A DNA stretch of 64,000 nucleotides. Source: Sphingomonas sp. Lineage in GTDB: Bacteria; Pseudomonadota; Alphaproteobacteria; Sphingomonadales; Sphingomonadaceae. The position numbers and the translations under genes are program-made. Below the pieces are notes generated by a model. That model worked only from the letters and a program-made list of their open reading frames with translations, searched no databases and was not told the DNA's origin. Shown one piece after another: positions 25,562 through 34,836 of the stretch; within the stretch, counting starts at the first letter, position 1; each line of letters begins with the position of its first letter. The stretch covers positions 372,001 to 436,000 of the forward strand of contig NZ_JANINP010000007.1 of the NCBI RefSeq assembly GCF_024508665.1. Direction: 5' to 3'.

Positions 25562-26092
25562 TCAGCTGCACGCGCCGACGCGATGTGCCTCGCTATGCAC
25601 CTTCTGGGTCATCGACGCCTTGCCGGTCATACTGACCTCCGCGTCCGAGCTCATCGACGTCGCCGTATAGGTGCCGGTCGTCTTCATCGCCATCGTGCCG
25701 GTCGGCAGCTTGCAGTTCATGTCCATCGCGATCTTGCCGCCGGCATAGGTGCTGCTGTTGATCGTGCAGTCGGTATTGGCCTGTTTGAGCAGGTCGCCCG
25801 GTCCCCTGGCCGCCTGTTCGGGCGTCATGCAGGTGGTAGTCGTCACCGGCTCCGGCTTGGGGACGGTCATCCCCGCCGGCATGCCGCTCATCTTGAGGTC
25901 GGTGACTACGATCTTGGTCTCCCATTTGCCCGGTTGCAGTCCGAGTGCCGCCGCGGACGGAGGCGCGTCGCCGGTGGTGGTGACGGTGCCGGTCGCGGAA
26001 TTGGTGGTGATCGTCGTCGAGCTCGTTTTCTCGCCGCAGGCAGCCAGCGCGAGCGTTGCGGTAGCGGCGAGGATCAAGGGAGTGGTGCGCAT
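25562..26092 (-). CDS. DUF3617 domain lipoprotein
   Basis: 176 residues. Signal peptide with lipobox [11 protein letters not shown] (lipidated Cys) sends it to the envelope. A Ser/Thr-rich linker precedes the DUF3617 domain with its typical [17 protein letters not shown] and [10 protein letters not shown] motifs and paired cysteines ([16 protein letters not shown]). Function unknown; small envelope proteins of this family are abundant in sphingomonads. ATG 26092 has GAGAGAG upstream. Divergent from uvrB. Confidence 0.8.
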   Translation of the reverse strand: MRTTPLILAATATLALAACGEKTSSTTITTNSATGTVTTTGDAPPSAAALGLQPGKWETKIVVTDLKMSGMPAGMTVPKPEPVTTTTCMTPEQAARGPGDLLKQANTDCTINSSTYAGGKIAMDMNCKLPTGTMAMKTTGTYTATSMSSDAEVSMTGKASMTQKVHSEAHRVGACS

Positions 26093-26175
26093 TTTTTCTC
26101 TCTCCATCATGGATTTCGGCGCGACCGTTCCCGCTTTGTTGCGGGTTGGCGCGACAGTCACCATATTCACTCTCT

Positions 26176-28371
26176 ATGGCAATCCAGATTCGCACCAGCC
26201 TGGCTGAGCCCGAAACCGGCCAGTCGTTCATTCCGCACCGTCCCGAGCGGCCGGAAAAGGTTGAGGGCGGCAAGGCATTCAAGCTGGTCAGCGATTACGA
26301 GCCGTCGGGCGACCAGCCGACCGCGATCAAGGAATTGACCGAGGCGGCGTTGGCGGGCGAGCGCGACCAGGTGCTGCTCGGCGTGACGGGATCCGGCAAG
26401 ACCTTCACCATGGCCAAGGTGATCGAGACGTTGCAGCGGCCGGCACTGATCCTGGCGCCCAACAAGATCCTCGCCGCGCAGCTCTATGGCGAGTTCAAGA
26501 GCTTCTTCCCCGATAATGCGGTCGAGTATTTCGTCAGCTATTACGATTATTACCAGCCCGAGGCGTACGTCCCGCGGTCCGACACGTACATCGAGAAGGA
26601 AAGCTCGGTGAACGAATCGATCGATCGCATGCGCCATTCGGCGACGCGCTCGTTGCTCGAACGCGACGACGTGATCATCGTCGCCTCGGTCAGCTGCCTC
26701 TACGGCATCGGCTCGGTCGAGACCTATTCGGCGATGATCTTCGACCTCAAGAAGGGCCAGACGGTCGACCAGCGCGAGATCGTGCGGAAGCTCGTCGCAC
26801 TCCAGTACAAGCGGAACGATGCGGCGTTCCAGCGCGGCAATTTCCGCGTGAAGGGCGACACGCTGGAAATCTTCCCGTCGCACTATGAGGATACCGCCTG
26901 GCGCGTGTCGTTCTTCGGCGACGACATCGAGGAGATCACCGAATTCGATCCGCTGACCGGCAAGAAGGTCGCCAGTCTGAACTATGTCCGCGTGTTCGCG
27001 AATTCACATTACGTGACGCCAGGGCCGACGCTCAAACAGGCGATGGAGGCGATCAAGCACGAGCTCGCCGAGCGCCTCAAGGAACTGCAGATCGAAGGCA
27101 AATTGCTCGAGGCGCAGCGGCTCGAACAGCGTACCAACTTCGACCTGGAAATGATTGCGGCGACGGGATCTTGCGCCGGGATCGAGAATTATTCGCGCTT
27201 CCTGACCGGGCGCCTGCCGGGCGAGCCGCCGCCCACCTTGTTCGAATATCTGCCCGAGAACGCGTTGCTGTTCGTCGACGAAAGTCACCAGACGATCGGT
27301 CAGATCAACGGTATGGCGCGAGGCGACCATCGGCGGAAGATCACGCTGGCGGAATATGGCTTCCGCCTGCCGTCGTGCATCGACAACCGGCCGCTACGCT
27401 TCAACGAATGGGACGCGATGCGCCCCCAGACCACCTATGTTTCGGCGACGCCGGGCGAGTGGGAGATGGAGCAGACCGGCGGCGTGTTCGCCGAGCAGGT
27501 GATCCGCCCGACCGGGCTGATCGATCCGCCGGTCGAAATCCGCCCGGTCGAGGAGCAGGTCCAGGACGTCATCCAGGAATGCAACAAGACCACGGCGCTG
27601 GGCTATCGTACGCTCATTACCACGCTGACCAAGCGGATGGCGGAGGACCTGACCGAATATATGCACGAAGCGGGGGTCAAGGTCCGCTACATGCATTCGG
27701 ACGTCGAGACGCTGGAGAGAATCGAGCTGATCCGTGATCTTAGGCTTGGTGTCTACGATGTGCTGATAGGCATCAACCTGCTGCGCGAAGGCCTCGATAT
27801 TCCCGAATGCGGGCTGGTCGCCATCCTCGATGCCGACAAGGAAGGTTTCCTGCGGTCCGAGACCTCGCTGATCCAGACGATCGGCCGCGCCGCGCGCAAC
27901 GTCGAGGGGCGGGTGATCCTTTATGCCGATCGCATGACCGGCAGCATGGAGCGTGCGCTCAACGAAACCAACCGCCGCCGCGAGAAGCAGCAGGCCTATA
28001 ATCTCGAGCACGGCATCACGCCGACCACGATCAAGCGCAATATCGGCGACATCATCGCGCACGTCGCCTCGCAGGATCAGGTCACCGTCCCGATCGACGA
28101 AGAGCGCCCGCACATGGTCGGGCATAATCTGCGCGCCTATATCGAGGAACTCGAAAAGAAGATGCGCAAGGCCGCGTCCGACCTCGAGTTCGAGGAAGCC
28201 GGGCGCCTGCGCGACGAGATTCGTGCGCTGGAGGCAGAGGAGCTGGGATTGCCCGCCGACGACCGCGTACTGCCGCCGGTGATGGGCCGCTCGAACGAGG
28301 GCAAGCCCGGCACACGCAAGACGCGGTACGGTAAGGTGCAGAAGAAGTTCGGGAGTGGAAGCCGGCGATAA
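26176..28371 (+). CDS. uvrB: Excinuclease ABC subunit B
   Basis: 731-residue UvrB, the damage-verification helicase of nucleotide excision repair that works with UvrA and UvrC. The Walker [13 protein letters not shown], the beta-hairpin region [20 protein letters not shown], the DEAD-box-like FVDESHQTI, helicase motif [11 protein letters not shown] and the C-terminal UvrC-interacting UVR domain (about 635-670, [19 protein letters not shown]) are all present. Full length and intact. ATG 26176 (MAIQIRTSL) preferred. Monocistronic. Confidence 0.97.
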   Translation: MAIQIRTSLAEPETGQSFIPHRPERPEKVEGGKAFKLVSDYEPSGDQPTAIKELTEAALAGERDQVLLGVTGSGKTFTMAKVIETLQRPALILAPNKILAAQLYGEFKSFFPDNAVEYFVSYYDYYQPEAYVPRSDTYIEKESSVNESIDRMRHSATRSLLERDDVIIVASVSCLYGIGSVETYSAMIFDLKKGQTVDQREIVRKLVALQYKRNDAAFQRGNFRVKGDTLEIFPSHYEDTAWRVSFFGDDIEEITEFDPLTGKKVASLNYVRVFANSHYVTPGPTLKQAMEAIKHELAERLKELQIEGKLLEAQRLEQRTNFDLEMIAATGSCAGIENYSRFLTGRLPGEPPPTLFEYLPENALLFVDESHQTIGQINGMARGDHRRKITLAEYGFRLPSCIDNRPLRFNEWDAMRPQTTYVSATPGEWEMEQTGGVFAEQVIRPTGLIDPPVEIRPVEEQVQDVIQECNKTTALGYRTLITTLTKRMAEDLTEYMHEAGVKVRYMHSDVETLERIELIRDLRLGVYDVLIGINLLREGLDIPECGLVAILDADKEGFLRSETSLIQTIGRAARNVEGRVILYADRMTGSMERALNETNRRREKQQAYNLEHGITPTTIKRNIGDIIAHVASQDQVTVPIDEERPHMVGHNLRAYIEELEKKMRKAASDLEFEEAGRLRDEIRALEAEELGLPADDRVLPPVMGRSNEGKPGTRKTRYGKVQKKFGSGSRR

Positions 28372-28558
28372 TCCCGATCGCCATTTCCTCGATCCGTTAT
28401 CCCCGTTTGGGCGAATGACGGCTCAAGGGAAGCTCTGTTCCGGCGTCATATTTGCGTTTGATAGGCTTTTTGGCTCGAACAGCGACCCGGTGTCGTTTCC
28501 GTCCTATCGTTTTTCCGTTCGATTCCCTGACATTCCCGGCACATAAGGGGATATAGGC

Positions 28559-29284
28559 ATGGCGACGGTCGCGGGGCGTGTTGGCGGACGGTTGAACACC
28601 GAACGACGGTTTTTCGTCGGCATGGCGGCAGCCATGATCGTCGCAACCTTCGTCGGATTTGCACCGTCTTATTATCTGACGAGTGTGTTCGCGGGCCCGC
28701 GTCTGTCGATGCTGGTCCATGTTCATGGCGCGGTTTTCACGCTCTGGATGCTGCTCTACGCGGTCCAGACCGGGCTCGTGTCGGCGGGCCGCACCGACGT
28801 GCACCGCGCCGTCGGGCCCGTTGCGGTAGCGGTCGCGGTGGCGATGGTGCCGCTCGGGATCGCAACGGCGATCATTACCAAACAGGTCGCTGCTGCCGCG
28901 CATTTGCCCCCGCAGGGACCGCCGCTGATCTTTCCGCTGGGGGCGATCCTGACCTTCGCCATCCTGACCGCCTGGGCTGTGGCGATGCGCAAGCGCGCGG
29001 CCTGGCACAAGCGCTTGATGCTGCTCGGCACGCTCGCGCTGCTGACTACGCCGTTGGCGCGGGTGACGCGCATGACGCATTTGCCGCTCACGCCGGCATT
29101 GGGCGGGATCATCCTTACCGACCTCATATTGCTGGTGCTCGTCGCCTATGACTTGCGCACGATGGGGAGGCTGCACGCTGCGACTAAATGGGGCGGGGCG
29201 GTCTTCCTGCTAACTCAGGCCATCCGCATCGTGCTCAACATGACGCCCGCTTGGCAGGCCTTTGCAAAAAGCCTGACCGGTTGA
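28559..29284 (+). CDS. Uncharacterised multi-pass membrane protein with conserved histidines
   Basis: 241 residues, about seven transmembrane helices. Histidines occur at helix edges: LVHVHGAVFTLW, RTDVHRAVGP and AAWHKRLMLLG, an arrangement resembling heme-binding cytochrome b561/DUF2306-like membrane proteins. This is the most that can be said; family membership is not certain. ATG 28559 follows AAGGGGATATAGGC. The upstream 187 bp hold no gene; I see no clear promoter motif there. Confidence 0.65.
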   Translation: MATVAGRVGGRLNTERRFFVGMAAAMIVATFVGFAPSYYLTSVFAGPRLSMLVHVHGAVFTLWMLLYAVQTGLVSAGRTDVHRAVGPVAVAVAVAMVPLGIATAIITKQVAAAAHLPPQGPPLIFPLGAILTFAILTAWAVAMRKRAAWHKRLMLLGTLALLTTPLARVTRMTHLPLTPALGGIILTDLILLVLVAYDLRTMGRLHAATKWGGAVFLLTQAIRIVLNMTPAWQAFAKSLTG

Positions 29285-29343
29285 CCTGAGCATCGCGCGG
29301 AAAAACGGCACCGATCTTCCGAAAAAAGCGATGCGACCACAAA

Positions 29344-29712
29344 CTAGCCGACCGTCAAATCCTGTTTGTCCGCGCCGTAATAGCTCGCCAGACGGTCGGC
29401 ATAAGCCTGATCGAAATCGGGCGCCGCGCCCGACCAATTGGGACCGCCTTCCAGGGTCCTGGGCTCGACGCTCGCGACATAGGCATCGGCGGCGAGGTCA
29501 TAAGCGAGCAGTTGGATCGGCACCGCGTAGAAATGCTTGCCGACGCCGAGAAAGCCGCCGAGGCTGAGGACCGCATACATCGCCCGGCCCGACCTCTTGT
29601 GCACCATGAATGCGTGAAGCGTGCCGATCGTCTTGCCGCCGTCGCGTCCGCGAACCTTCATCGTCGTGTCCAGGGTCGCCGCCACCAGGGGTTGGATGCT
29701 CGTCTCGGCCAC
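29344..29712 (-). CDS. PRC-barrel domain protein
   Basis: 122 residues forming one PRC-barrel-like domain (about 5-90: MKVRGRDGGKTIGTLHAFMV, MYAVLSLGGFLGVGKHFYAVP, LLAYDLAADAYV), followed by the tail TLEGGPNW...YYGA typical of stress-related PRC-barrel proteins in alphaproteobacteria. These probably bind RNA/protein or sense charge; exact role unknown. GTG 29712 follows AAAGGGC by 4 nt; a longer in-frame start exists at 29772. Confidence 0.72.
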   Translation of the reverse strand: MAETSIQPLVAATLDTTMKVRGRDGGKTIGTLHAFMVHKRSGRAMYAVLSLGGFLGVGKHFYAVPIQLLAYDLAADAYVASVEPRTLEGGPNWSGAAPDFDQAYADRLASYYGADKQDLTVG

Positions 29713-29827
29713 TTTTGCCCTTTCGCGATTGAATGCGAAACGATCGTAGCGCGGCGTACGTCGCCGATCCACGCCCGAATGGCGCTTTGGGGTTGAGGCG
29801 CGTAGCGCTGGCGGCCATGGTCGGTCG

Positions 29828-30364
29828 ATGCGCTACAAGTTCGCCGCAATTGCAACGTCCGTCGCCTTCCTGCTCGCCGGCTGCGTCCCGCCGCCGGCGC
29901 CCCCGCCGGTCGTACGGCCCGCGCCGCCGCCCGTCGTGCAACCGAGCCCGCCGCCGGTTGTCACGCCGCCGCTTGCCGCCGACTGGAACCAATGGCCGTT
30001 CACGCCGGGCGACTGGGCCTATCGCAAGGACGGGGTGGGCTCGATCGCCTTGTTCGGACCGGTCGGCGCCGATGCACTGCTCACCCTGCGCTGCGATCGC
30101 ACGCGCGGGTCGCTGTATCTGTCGGTACAGGGAGCCGGCGACGCCGCGACGATCCGCACGACGACCCTGACGCGCGCGATCCCGCTGCGCGCGACCGGCG
30201 GCGATGCCGGCTATGTCGCCAGCCAGTTCGCGCCGAGCGACGCGATGCTCGATGCGATGGCGTTCAGCCGAGGGCGCTTCGTGGTCGACCGCGCCGGCAC
30301 GGCTCCGTTAGTCGTGCCGCCTTATGCCGAAATAGGTCGGGTGATCGAGGATTGTCGGGGATAA
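29828..30364 (+). CDS. Proline-rich lipoprotein, uncharacterised
   Basis: 178 residues. Lipobox AFLLAGCVPPP gives a lipidated Cys near residue 18. A Pro/Val repeat linker (about 20-50: PPAPPPVVRPAPPPVV...) would span the periplasm or peptidoglycan, followed by a globular domain starting DWNQWPFTPGDWAY. The globular part resembles small envelope proteins of sphingomonads but no named family is recognised. ATG 29828. Confidence 0.7.
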   Translation: MRYKFAAIATSVAFLLAGCVPPPAPPPVVRPAPPPVVQPSPPPVVTPPLAADWNQWPFTPGDWAYRKDGVGSIALFGPVGADALLTLRCDRTRGSLYLSVQGAGDAATIRTTTLTRAIPLRATGGDAGYVASQFAPSDAMLDAMAFSRGRFVVDRAGTAPLVVPPYAEIGRVIEDCRG

Positions 30365-30383
30365 GTTTGTTGCCTCGCGCGTT
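30359..30383 (+). promoter_or_regulatory. Possible weak sigma-EcfG promoter before the DUF3175 unit
   Basis: GGATA-N16-CGTT. The -10 element and spacing fit the EcfG consensus (GGAAC-N16/17-CGTT), but the -35 has two mismatches. Predicted start about 14 nt before ATG 30405. DUF3175 genes are plausible stress genes. Weak candidate. Confidence 0.3.
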
Positions 30384-30404
30384 TTTGGCGTGAGGAGATG
30401 TCGG

Positions 30405-30554
30405 ATGATCCGCAAGCTCAAATCGGGCGAATACCGGCTTTATTCGCGCAAGGTCGACCCCAAGACGCACAAGCGCCGCAACCTCGGCACGTTCGACACG
30501 CGCGAAGGTGCCGAGAAGCACGAGCGCGAAGTGCAATATTTCAAGCGGCATTGA
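30405..30554 (+). CDS. Conserved 49-residue basic protein
   Basis: MIRKLKSGEYRLYSRK then KRRNLGTFDTREGAEKHER and VQYFKRH at the end: a very basic 49-residue protein of a small conserved type often found beside DUF3175 genes. Function unknown; nucleic-acid binding is plausible from composition. GAGGAG lies 7 nt upstream of ATG 30405. An alternative ATG at 30398 is in another frame and gives a sequence without family look. Only 3 bp separate it from the DUF3175 gene. Confidence 0.75.
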   Translation: MIRKLKSGEYRLYSRKVDPKTHKRRNLGTFDTREGAEKHEREVQYFKRH

Positions 30555-30557
30555 GCG

Positions 30558-30833
30558 ATGGCGGCCGCACACAAATGGTCGCTGGACGTGACCGAGCATT
30601 CTGACGCGCTAGACCTCGAAAAGGATGTCTTCACGCGCGATGACCCAAGAGCGATCGCGCTTTCGCTCAAGCGCTCCGCCGAACATAGCCATCGCCGTAA
30701 AGGCACGCCTTTCCAGTCGGCGATGTCGATGCTGACCTTCTATATCAATCGCGCGGGCGAGGACCTGCCGGCGAAACAGAAAAAGGTGCTGGAAAAGGCA
30801 AAAGAAGAGCTCCGCGCCGCATTCGGGCGCTGA
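30558..30833 (+). CDS. DUF3175 family protein
   Basis: 91 residues matching DUF3175 along its whole length: HKWSLDVTEHSDALDLE, DPRAIALSLKRSAEHSHRRK and SAMSMLTFYINRAGEDLP, ending KAKEELRAAFGR. Small cytoplasmic protein of unknown function. It follows the 49-residue gene with 3 bp between, so they are one operon. Confidence 0.85.
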   Translation: MAAAHKWSLDVTEHSDALDLEKDVFTRDDPRAIALSLKRSAEHSHRRKGTPFQSAMSMLTFYINRAGEDLPAKQKKVLEKAKEELRAAFGR

Positions 30834-30966
30834 CAAGCAACAGGCGAAAGAGAATCGTCGATTTTACCGAACATTACAAGACTTGAATTACGCACTCGTA
30901 CGATTCACATTGAGGTCGTGGCCAGTGTTGGTCACGGTGTTTCAACAAGCGAAAGGAGGTGATCCG
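30834..30966. other. Intergenic region upstream of the perfect-SD small ORF
   Basis: No gene seen between the DUF3175 stop and the small ORF at 30967. It holds an imperfect hairpin GTGGCC-N6-GGTCAC (about 30918-30935) and presumably the promoter of the downstream RNA unit; TTGAAT at 30883-30888 is a possible -35 without a convincing -10. Confidence 0.4.
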
Positions 30967-31023
30967 ATGTCTCATGGTTCAGCAATGGGGTCGGTTCAGT
31001 TCGTTCGGGGGACGCACCGCTAA
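30967..31023 (+). CDS. 18-residue ORF with perfect 14-nt Shine-Dalgarno
   Basis: ATG 30967 to TAA 31021-31023 encodes MSHGSAMGSVQFVRGTHR. Directly upstream, AAAGGAGGTGATCC (30952-30965) is the exact complement of the last 14 nt of alphaproteobacterial 16S rRNA (GGATCACCTCCTTT), with GGAGG 7 nt from the ATG. So strong a site is rare and supports real translation. Downstream RNA contains segments complementary to the site. The peptide itself has no recognised family; it may be a leader or dual-function RNA product. Confidence 0.55.
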   Translation: MSHGSAMGSVQFVRGTHR

Positions 31024-31030
31024 GTCCGCC

Positions 31031-31130
31031 GATCCTTTGCGGGGGGTATCCTCCCTCAATCAACGCTTAGGATCACAGGAATAGCGGTCCGCATGGTCCT
31101 CCGGGCTGGAGCTTCCGGCCGCTGACCATG
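31031..31130 (+). ncRNA. Structured RNA segment after the small ORF
   Basis: Two nested-hairpin domains lie between the small ORF and the terminator. The first pairs GATCCT (31031-31036) with AGGATC (31069-31074) and contains CCTCCC. The second pairs CATGGTC (31092-31098) with GACCATG (31124-31130) and contains TCCTCC (31097-31102). The CCUCC segments and GGATCAC (31070-31076) are complementary to the strong Shine-Dalgarno at 30952-30965. It could be a 3' regulatory region or a small RNA with anti-Shine-Dalgarno loops. No known family recognised. Confidence 0.5.
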
Positions 31131-31134
31131 TTAG

Positions 31135-31179
31135 GAGGTTGCCGGGGATGGGAGTCCCCGGCAGCCTCTTTTCATTTTT
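31135..31179 (+). terminator. Strong intrinsic terminator
   Basis: GAGGTTGCCGGGGA (31135-31148), a 6-nt loop, TCCCCGGCAGCCTC (31155-31168): a 14-bp stem with a single G-U pair, followed by TTTTCATTTTT. Ends the small-ORF/RNA unit and lies 19 bp from the convergent monooxygenase stop. Confidence 0.88.
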
Positions 31180-31197
31180 GCATCGCGCGCGCCTCGG

Positions 31198-32655
31198 TCA
31201 GGCGATCTCGTACGCTTCCGCGTCGAAGCGTCTCATCATCCGCGCGAATTCGGCGGTATTGCCGGCCCAGTTGTTGGGCATCACTCCGCTGTCGGTCTTG
31301 TACCAGCTGCCGCAGCCAGCGGCCCAGGAGGTCGTCGCCAGACGCGCCTGCAACGTCCGGTTATAGGCCTGTTGCGCTTCGGGCCTGATCGCGATCCGGC
31401 GGGCTTGGCCGCGCGCCACTTTGAGAATCGCGGGTAGCGCATATTCCATCTGGCGTTCGACCATGAAGATGATCGAATTGTGCCCGAGATTGGTGTTGGG
31501 GCCGTACAGCAGGAACAAATTGGGGAAGCCTGCGACGGTGGTGCCGCGATAGGCACTGGCGCCGTTCGCCCATGCTTGGGCCAGGCTCCCGTCCGGCCCA
31601 TTAATGGCGATCGGCGCGACGAAGCCGTGCGTTTCGAACCCCGTCGCCCAGATTATCGTGTCGAGCTCGACCACCGCGCCGTCGGCAAGCCGCACGCCGC
31701 CCGGTTCGATCCGGTCGATCGCGCGTGTCTCGAGCGTGACGTTGTCGCGCACGAGCGCCGGATAATAATCGTCGGACACGAGCGTGCGCTTGCAGCCGAT
31801 CGGGAAATCGGGAGTCAGCGCCTGGCGCAGCGCGGGGTCGGCAATGGTCGCGGCGAGATAATCGAGCGCCATCTTCTCCATCTCACGCGCCTTGGCGCCG
31901 CCCGGCTCGGCGATCGCCGGATGCGTCGCCTCCAGCCGCCGCCAGATCAGCGCGCGGAACGCCTTTCTCAGCAGCGGCACGCTCGCGAACAGCCGCTTCA
32001 TCGCCGGGGAGATCGGCGCATCCATGCGCGGGATGATCCAATGCGGCGATCGCTGGAACACGGTGAGATGTCCGGCTTCCCGGGCGACTTCGGGCACGGC
32101 CTGGATCGCGCTGGCGCCGGTGCCGATCACGCCGACGCGCTTGCCGGCGACAGGTGCGTCGGCGTGCCAGCGCGCGGTGTGGATTTGCGTGCCGGCAAAG
32201 CTCTCGCGGCCGGGCAAATCGGGCGTGCGCGGGCGATTGAGCTGGCCGGTCGCCACGATCAGCGCAGGGGCGCGCCAGCGATTGCCGTCGGCCGACGTGA
32301 CCGTCCAGCGCGCATTTGCCTCGTCCCAATCGGCGCTCGTCACCTCGACGCCGAGGCAGAGATGCGGCCGGAGGCGGAATTGGTTCGCCTGGTCGCGGAA
32401 ATATTCGAGGATCTCTGGCTGCCGCGCGAACAGCCGCGACCAATGCGGGTTGCCCGCGAAACTATAGCTGTAGAGATGGCTGGGGACGTCGCAACCCGAC
32501 CCCGGATAGCAATTGTCGAGCCAGGTCCCGCCGACCTCCAGGCTCTTTTCGAGCACGACGAAATCGACCCCGGCCTGCTTCATGCGAATCGCTGCGAGTA
32601 GGCCCGACATGCCGGCACCGACGATGATCACCTGAGTTTCGAGCGGAGCCGTCAT
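31198..32655 (-). CDS. Flavin-containing (Baeyer-Villiger-type) monooxygenase
   Basis: 485-residue FAD/NADPH enzyme. The FAD-binding GxGxxG is VIIVGAGMSGLLAA near the N-terminus; EVGGTWLDNCYPGSGCDVPS is the conserved segment of this group; the NADPH-binding GVIGTGASAIQ follows. The Baeyer-Villiger fingerprint FxGxxxHxxxW(P/D) reads FAGTQIHTARWH, so the last position is His. It probably oxygenates ketones or related carbonyls; substrate unknown. ATG 32655 (MTAPLETQ) preferred over an upstream in-frame start. Confidence 0.87.
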   Translation of the reverse strand: MTAPLETQVIIVGAGMSGLLAAIRMKQAGVDFVVLEKSLEVGGTWLDNCYPGSGCDVPSHLYSYSFAGNPHWSRLFARQPEILEYFRDQANQFRLRPHLCLGVEVTSADWDEANARWTVTSADGNRWRAPALIVATGQLNRPRTPDLPGRESFAGTQIHTARWHADAPVAGKRVGVIGTGASAIQAVPEVAREAGHLTVFQRSPHWIIPRMDAPISPAMKRLFASVPLLRKAFRALIWRRLEATHPAIAEPGGAKAREMEKMALDYLAATIADPALRQALTPDFPIGCKRTLVSDDYYPALVRDNVTLETRAIDRIEPGGVRLADGAVVELDTIIWATGFETHGFVAPIAINGPDGSLAQAWANGASAYRGTTVAGFPNLFLLYGPNTNLGHNSIIFMVERQMEYALPAILKVARGQARRIAIRPEAQQAYNRTLQARLATTSWAAGCGSWYKTDSGVMPNNWAGNTAEFARMMRRFDAEAYEIA

Positions 32656-32735
32656 GAGGATACCATAACGCGCGCATCCCGCTTGTCGAAGGGGAGGAGT
32701 TGGACGATGAAGGCGAACCATAAAAGGGGATCGCC

Positions 32736-34319
32736 ATGCGCCGCTTCGCCGCTCTCATCCTGCTCGCGACACCGTTACCCGCGATCGCTCAGGGCACCTC
32801 CGCGCAGCATTCCGTTACGGAGGTCTCGATCGACCAGTTGCGATCGCGCATGGACAAGGGGCAGGACAGCAGCGTCGACATCACGCGCGCCTATCTCGAT
32901 CGCATCGCCGCGATGGACCGCAAGGGACCGACGTTGCGCGCGGTCATCGCGGTCAACCCCGATGCGCTCGCCCAAGCCAAAGCCAGCGACGCGCGGCGCA
33001 AGGCGAAGAAGCTGCTCGGGCCGCTCGACGGCATTCCGATCCTGATCAAGGACAATATCGAAACCAAGGACCCGGTCCCGACCACCGCGGGCAGCCTGGC
33101 GCTCAAGGACAATCTCACCAATCGCGACGCGCCGGTCGTCGCGCTGCTGCGTGCGCAAGGCGCGGTCATCCTGGGCAAGACCAACCTCAGCGAATGGGCG
33201 AACATCCGGTCGACCAAGGCGATGAGCGGGTGGAGTGGGATCGGCGGCCTGGTGCGCAATCCCTACGGGCTCGATCGCACCGCCTGCGGTTCGTCGAGTG
33301 GGACGGGCGCCGCGGTGGCGGCGAGTTTCGCGGCGGCGGGACTGGGGACGGAGACCGACGGCTCGGTGGTCTGTCCCTCGTCGATCAACGGACTGGCCGG
33401 GCTCAAGCCGACGCTCGGACTCGTCAGCCGCACCTATGTCGTGCCGATCAGCCATAGCCAGGACACACCGGGACCGATGGCGCGTAGCGTTCGCGACGTC
33501 GCGACCCTGTTCTCGGCGATGGTCGGCAGCGACCCGGCCGACCCGGCGACCAGGGACGCGGGCAAATACCGCAAGGACTTTGCGGCCGGCCTGGCCGGCG
33601 CGTCGCTCAAGGGCGTCCGGATCGCGGTTTATCGCCCCGATATGTCTCCGCTGACCGCCGCGCGCTTCGATCAGGCGCTGGCGGTACTCAGAGCGCAGGG
33701 AGCGGTGCTCGTCGATGTGCAGCGACCCAAGACCGACGGCATGGGCGATGCCGAATTCGACGTGCTCAAGTTCGAGCTGAAGACCGATCTCGATAAATAT
33801 CTCGCCTCGACGCCGCCCAGCGTGAAGACGCGGACTATCGACGACGTGATCGCATTCGATACCGCCAATGCCGATGCCGAAATGCCCTATTTCGCGCAGG
33901 AGATTTTCGACATGGCTGCGAAGTCCAAGGGGACGGGCGAGCCGAGCTATCAGGCGCAGCGCGACAAGTCGCTGAGCCTCGCCAAAGGCGCGATCGACGG
34001 CATGCTCAAACAGGCCGATGCGACGATCCTCGTCCAGCCGACTTATGGCCCTGCCTGGCTGAGCGATCCGATCTATGGCGATCAATATAACGGGCCGAGC
34101 TCGTCCGAACTGCCGGCGATTTCGGGCTATCCCAATCTGACCGTGCCGATGGGGTTGGTGCGCGGTTTGCCGACCGGGCTGTCGTTCATCGGCCCGGCCT
34201 ATAGCGACGGCAAGCTGCTCGAGGCGGGGTACGTCTACGAGCAGGCGTCGAAGGCGCGCGTCGCGCCCACCTACGCGCCGACGGCTGATGCGGGGGCCGG
34301 AGTGGAGGGCAAGCCTTAG
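32736..34319 (+). CDS. Secreted amidase (amidase signature family)
   Basis: 527 residues. Signal peptide MRRFAALILLATPLPAIAQ suggests periplasmic location. The amidase-signature Ser-cisSer-Lys triad is visible: Lys in IPILIKDNIE, Ser in ACGSSSGTGAAVAA and the nucleophile in GTETDGSVVCPSS. Hydrolyses amide bonds; substrate unknown. ATG 32736 follows AAAAGGGGATCGCC. Divergent from the monooxygenase with 80 bp between starts. Confidence 0.9.
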   Translation: MRRFAALILLATPLPAIAQGTSAQHSVTEVSIDQLRSRMDKGQDSSVDITRAYLDRIAAMDRKGPTLRAVIAVNPDALAQAKASDARRKAKKLLGPLDGIPILIKDNIETKDPVPTTAGSLALKDNLTNRDAPVVALLRAQGAVILGKTNLSEWANIRSTKAMSGWSGIGGLVRNPYGLDRTACGSSSGTGAAVAASFAAAGLGTETDGSVVCPSSINGLAGLKPTLGLVSRTYVVPISHSQDTPGPMARSVRDVATLFSAMVGSDPADPATRDAGKYRKDFAAGLAGASLKGVRIAVYRPDMSPLTAARFDQALAVLRAQGAVLVDVQRPKTDGMGDAEFDVLKFELKTDLDKYLASTPPSVKTRTIDDVIAFDTANADAEMPYFAQEIFDMAAKSKGTGEPSYQAQRDKSLSLAKGAIDGMLKQADATILVQPTYGPAWLSDPIYGDQYNGPSSSELPAISGYPNLTVPMGLVRGLPTGLSFIGPAYSDGKLLEAGYVYEQASKARVAPTYAPTADAGAGVEGKP

Positions 34320-34323
34320 GACC

Positions 34324-34782
34324 CTAGCCCTGCCGCTCTTCGAGCAACTCCTCGCGCACCTTGACCGCCAGCAGCGAGGTGCGGACCTCAACGATGAAGC
34401 TGACCAGCGCCGCGATCAACAGCAGCATCGCCGTCGTGAAGGTGAGGGCTACGATCGTCGCGATGTGCAGCCCGATCAGGTCGCCCACGAACAATTGGGC
34501 GACCACCAGGCAGGTCATCACCGCACTCGACACCGCCAGGAACAGCCCGAAATTGATCACCCGGATGCGGCGGTCGAGGATGCGCAGTTCCGAGACGAAG
34601 CGATCGCGGTCCGGCCCGCTGGATAGGGGATGGAGTTTCTCCAGGTCGCGCACGCGGTCAACCACGCGCGCCATCCGGCCGACAAGAACGTTGAGCAAGG
34701 CGCCGATACCGGTGAGCATGAACACCGGCGACAGCGAGAGCTGGATGGTCTGGGCGATCGTCGAGACGGTATTGGCCTGCAT
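34324..34782 (-). CDS. DUF2721 family membrane protein
   Basis: 152 residues with the DUF2721 layout: N-terminal amphipathic segment IAQTIQLSLSPVFMLTGIGALLNVL, a charged loop RMARVVDRVRDLEKLH, then paired helices (INFGLFLAVSSAVMTCLVVAQLF and IVALTFTTAMLLLIAALVSF). Function unknown. Convergent with the amidase, 4 bp between stops. Confidence 0.85.
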   Translation of the reverse strand: MQANTVSTIAQTIQLSLSPVFMLTGIGALLNVLVGRMARVVDRVRDLEKLHPLSSGPDRDRFVSELRILDRRIRVINFGLFLAVSSAVMTCLVVAQLFVGDLIGLHIATIVALTFTTAMLLLIAALVSFIVEVRTSLLAVKVREELLEERQG

Positions 34783-34836
34783 CGCCGGACATCATGGCGG
34801 CCCTTCGGCGTTTAGGAAAGCGGAAGGAGACGGACC

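Noticed and set aside
30398..30604. Alternative 68-residue frame starting 7 nt before the 49-residue protein
   Set aside because: Sequence has no family look and overlaps two conserved small genes; the 49-residue frame is preferred.
30882..30911. Heat-shock (RpoH) promoter before the small ORF/RNA unit
   Set aside because: CTTGAA is present at 30882-30887 but no acceptable -10 lies at the right distance.
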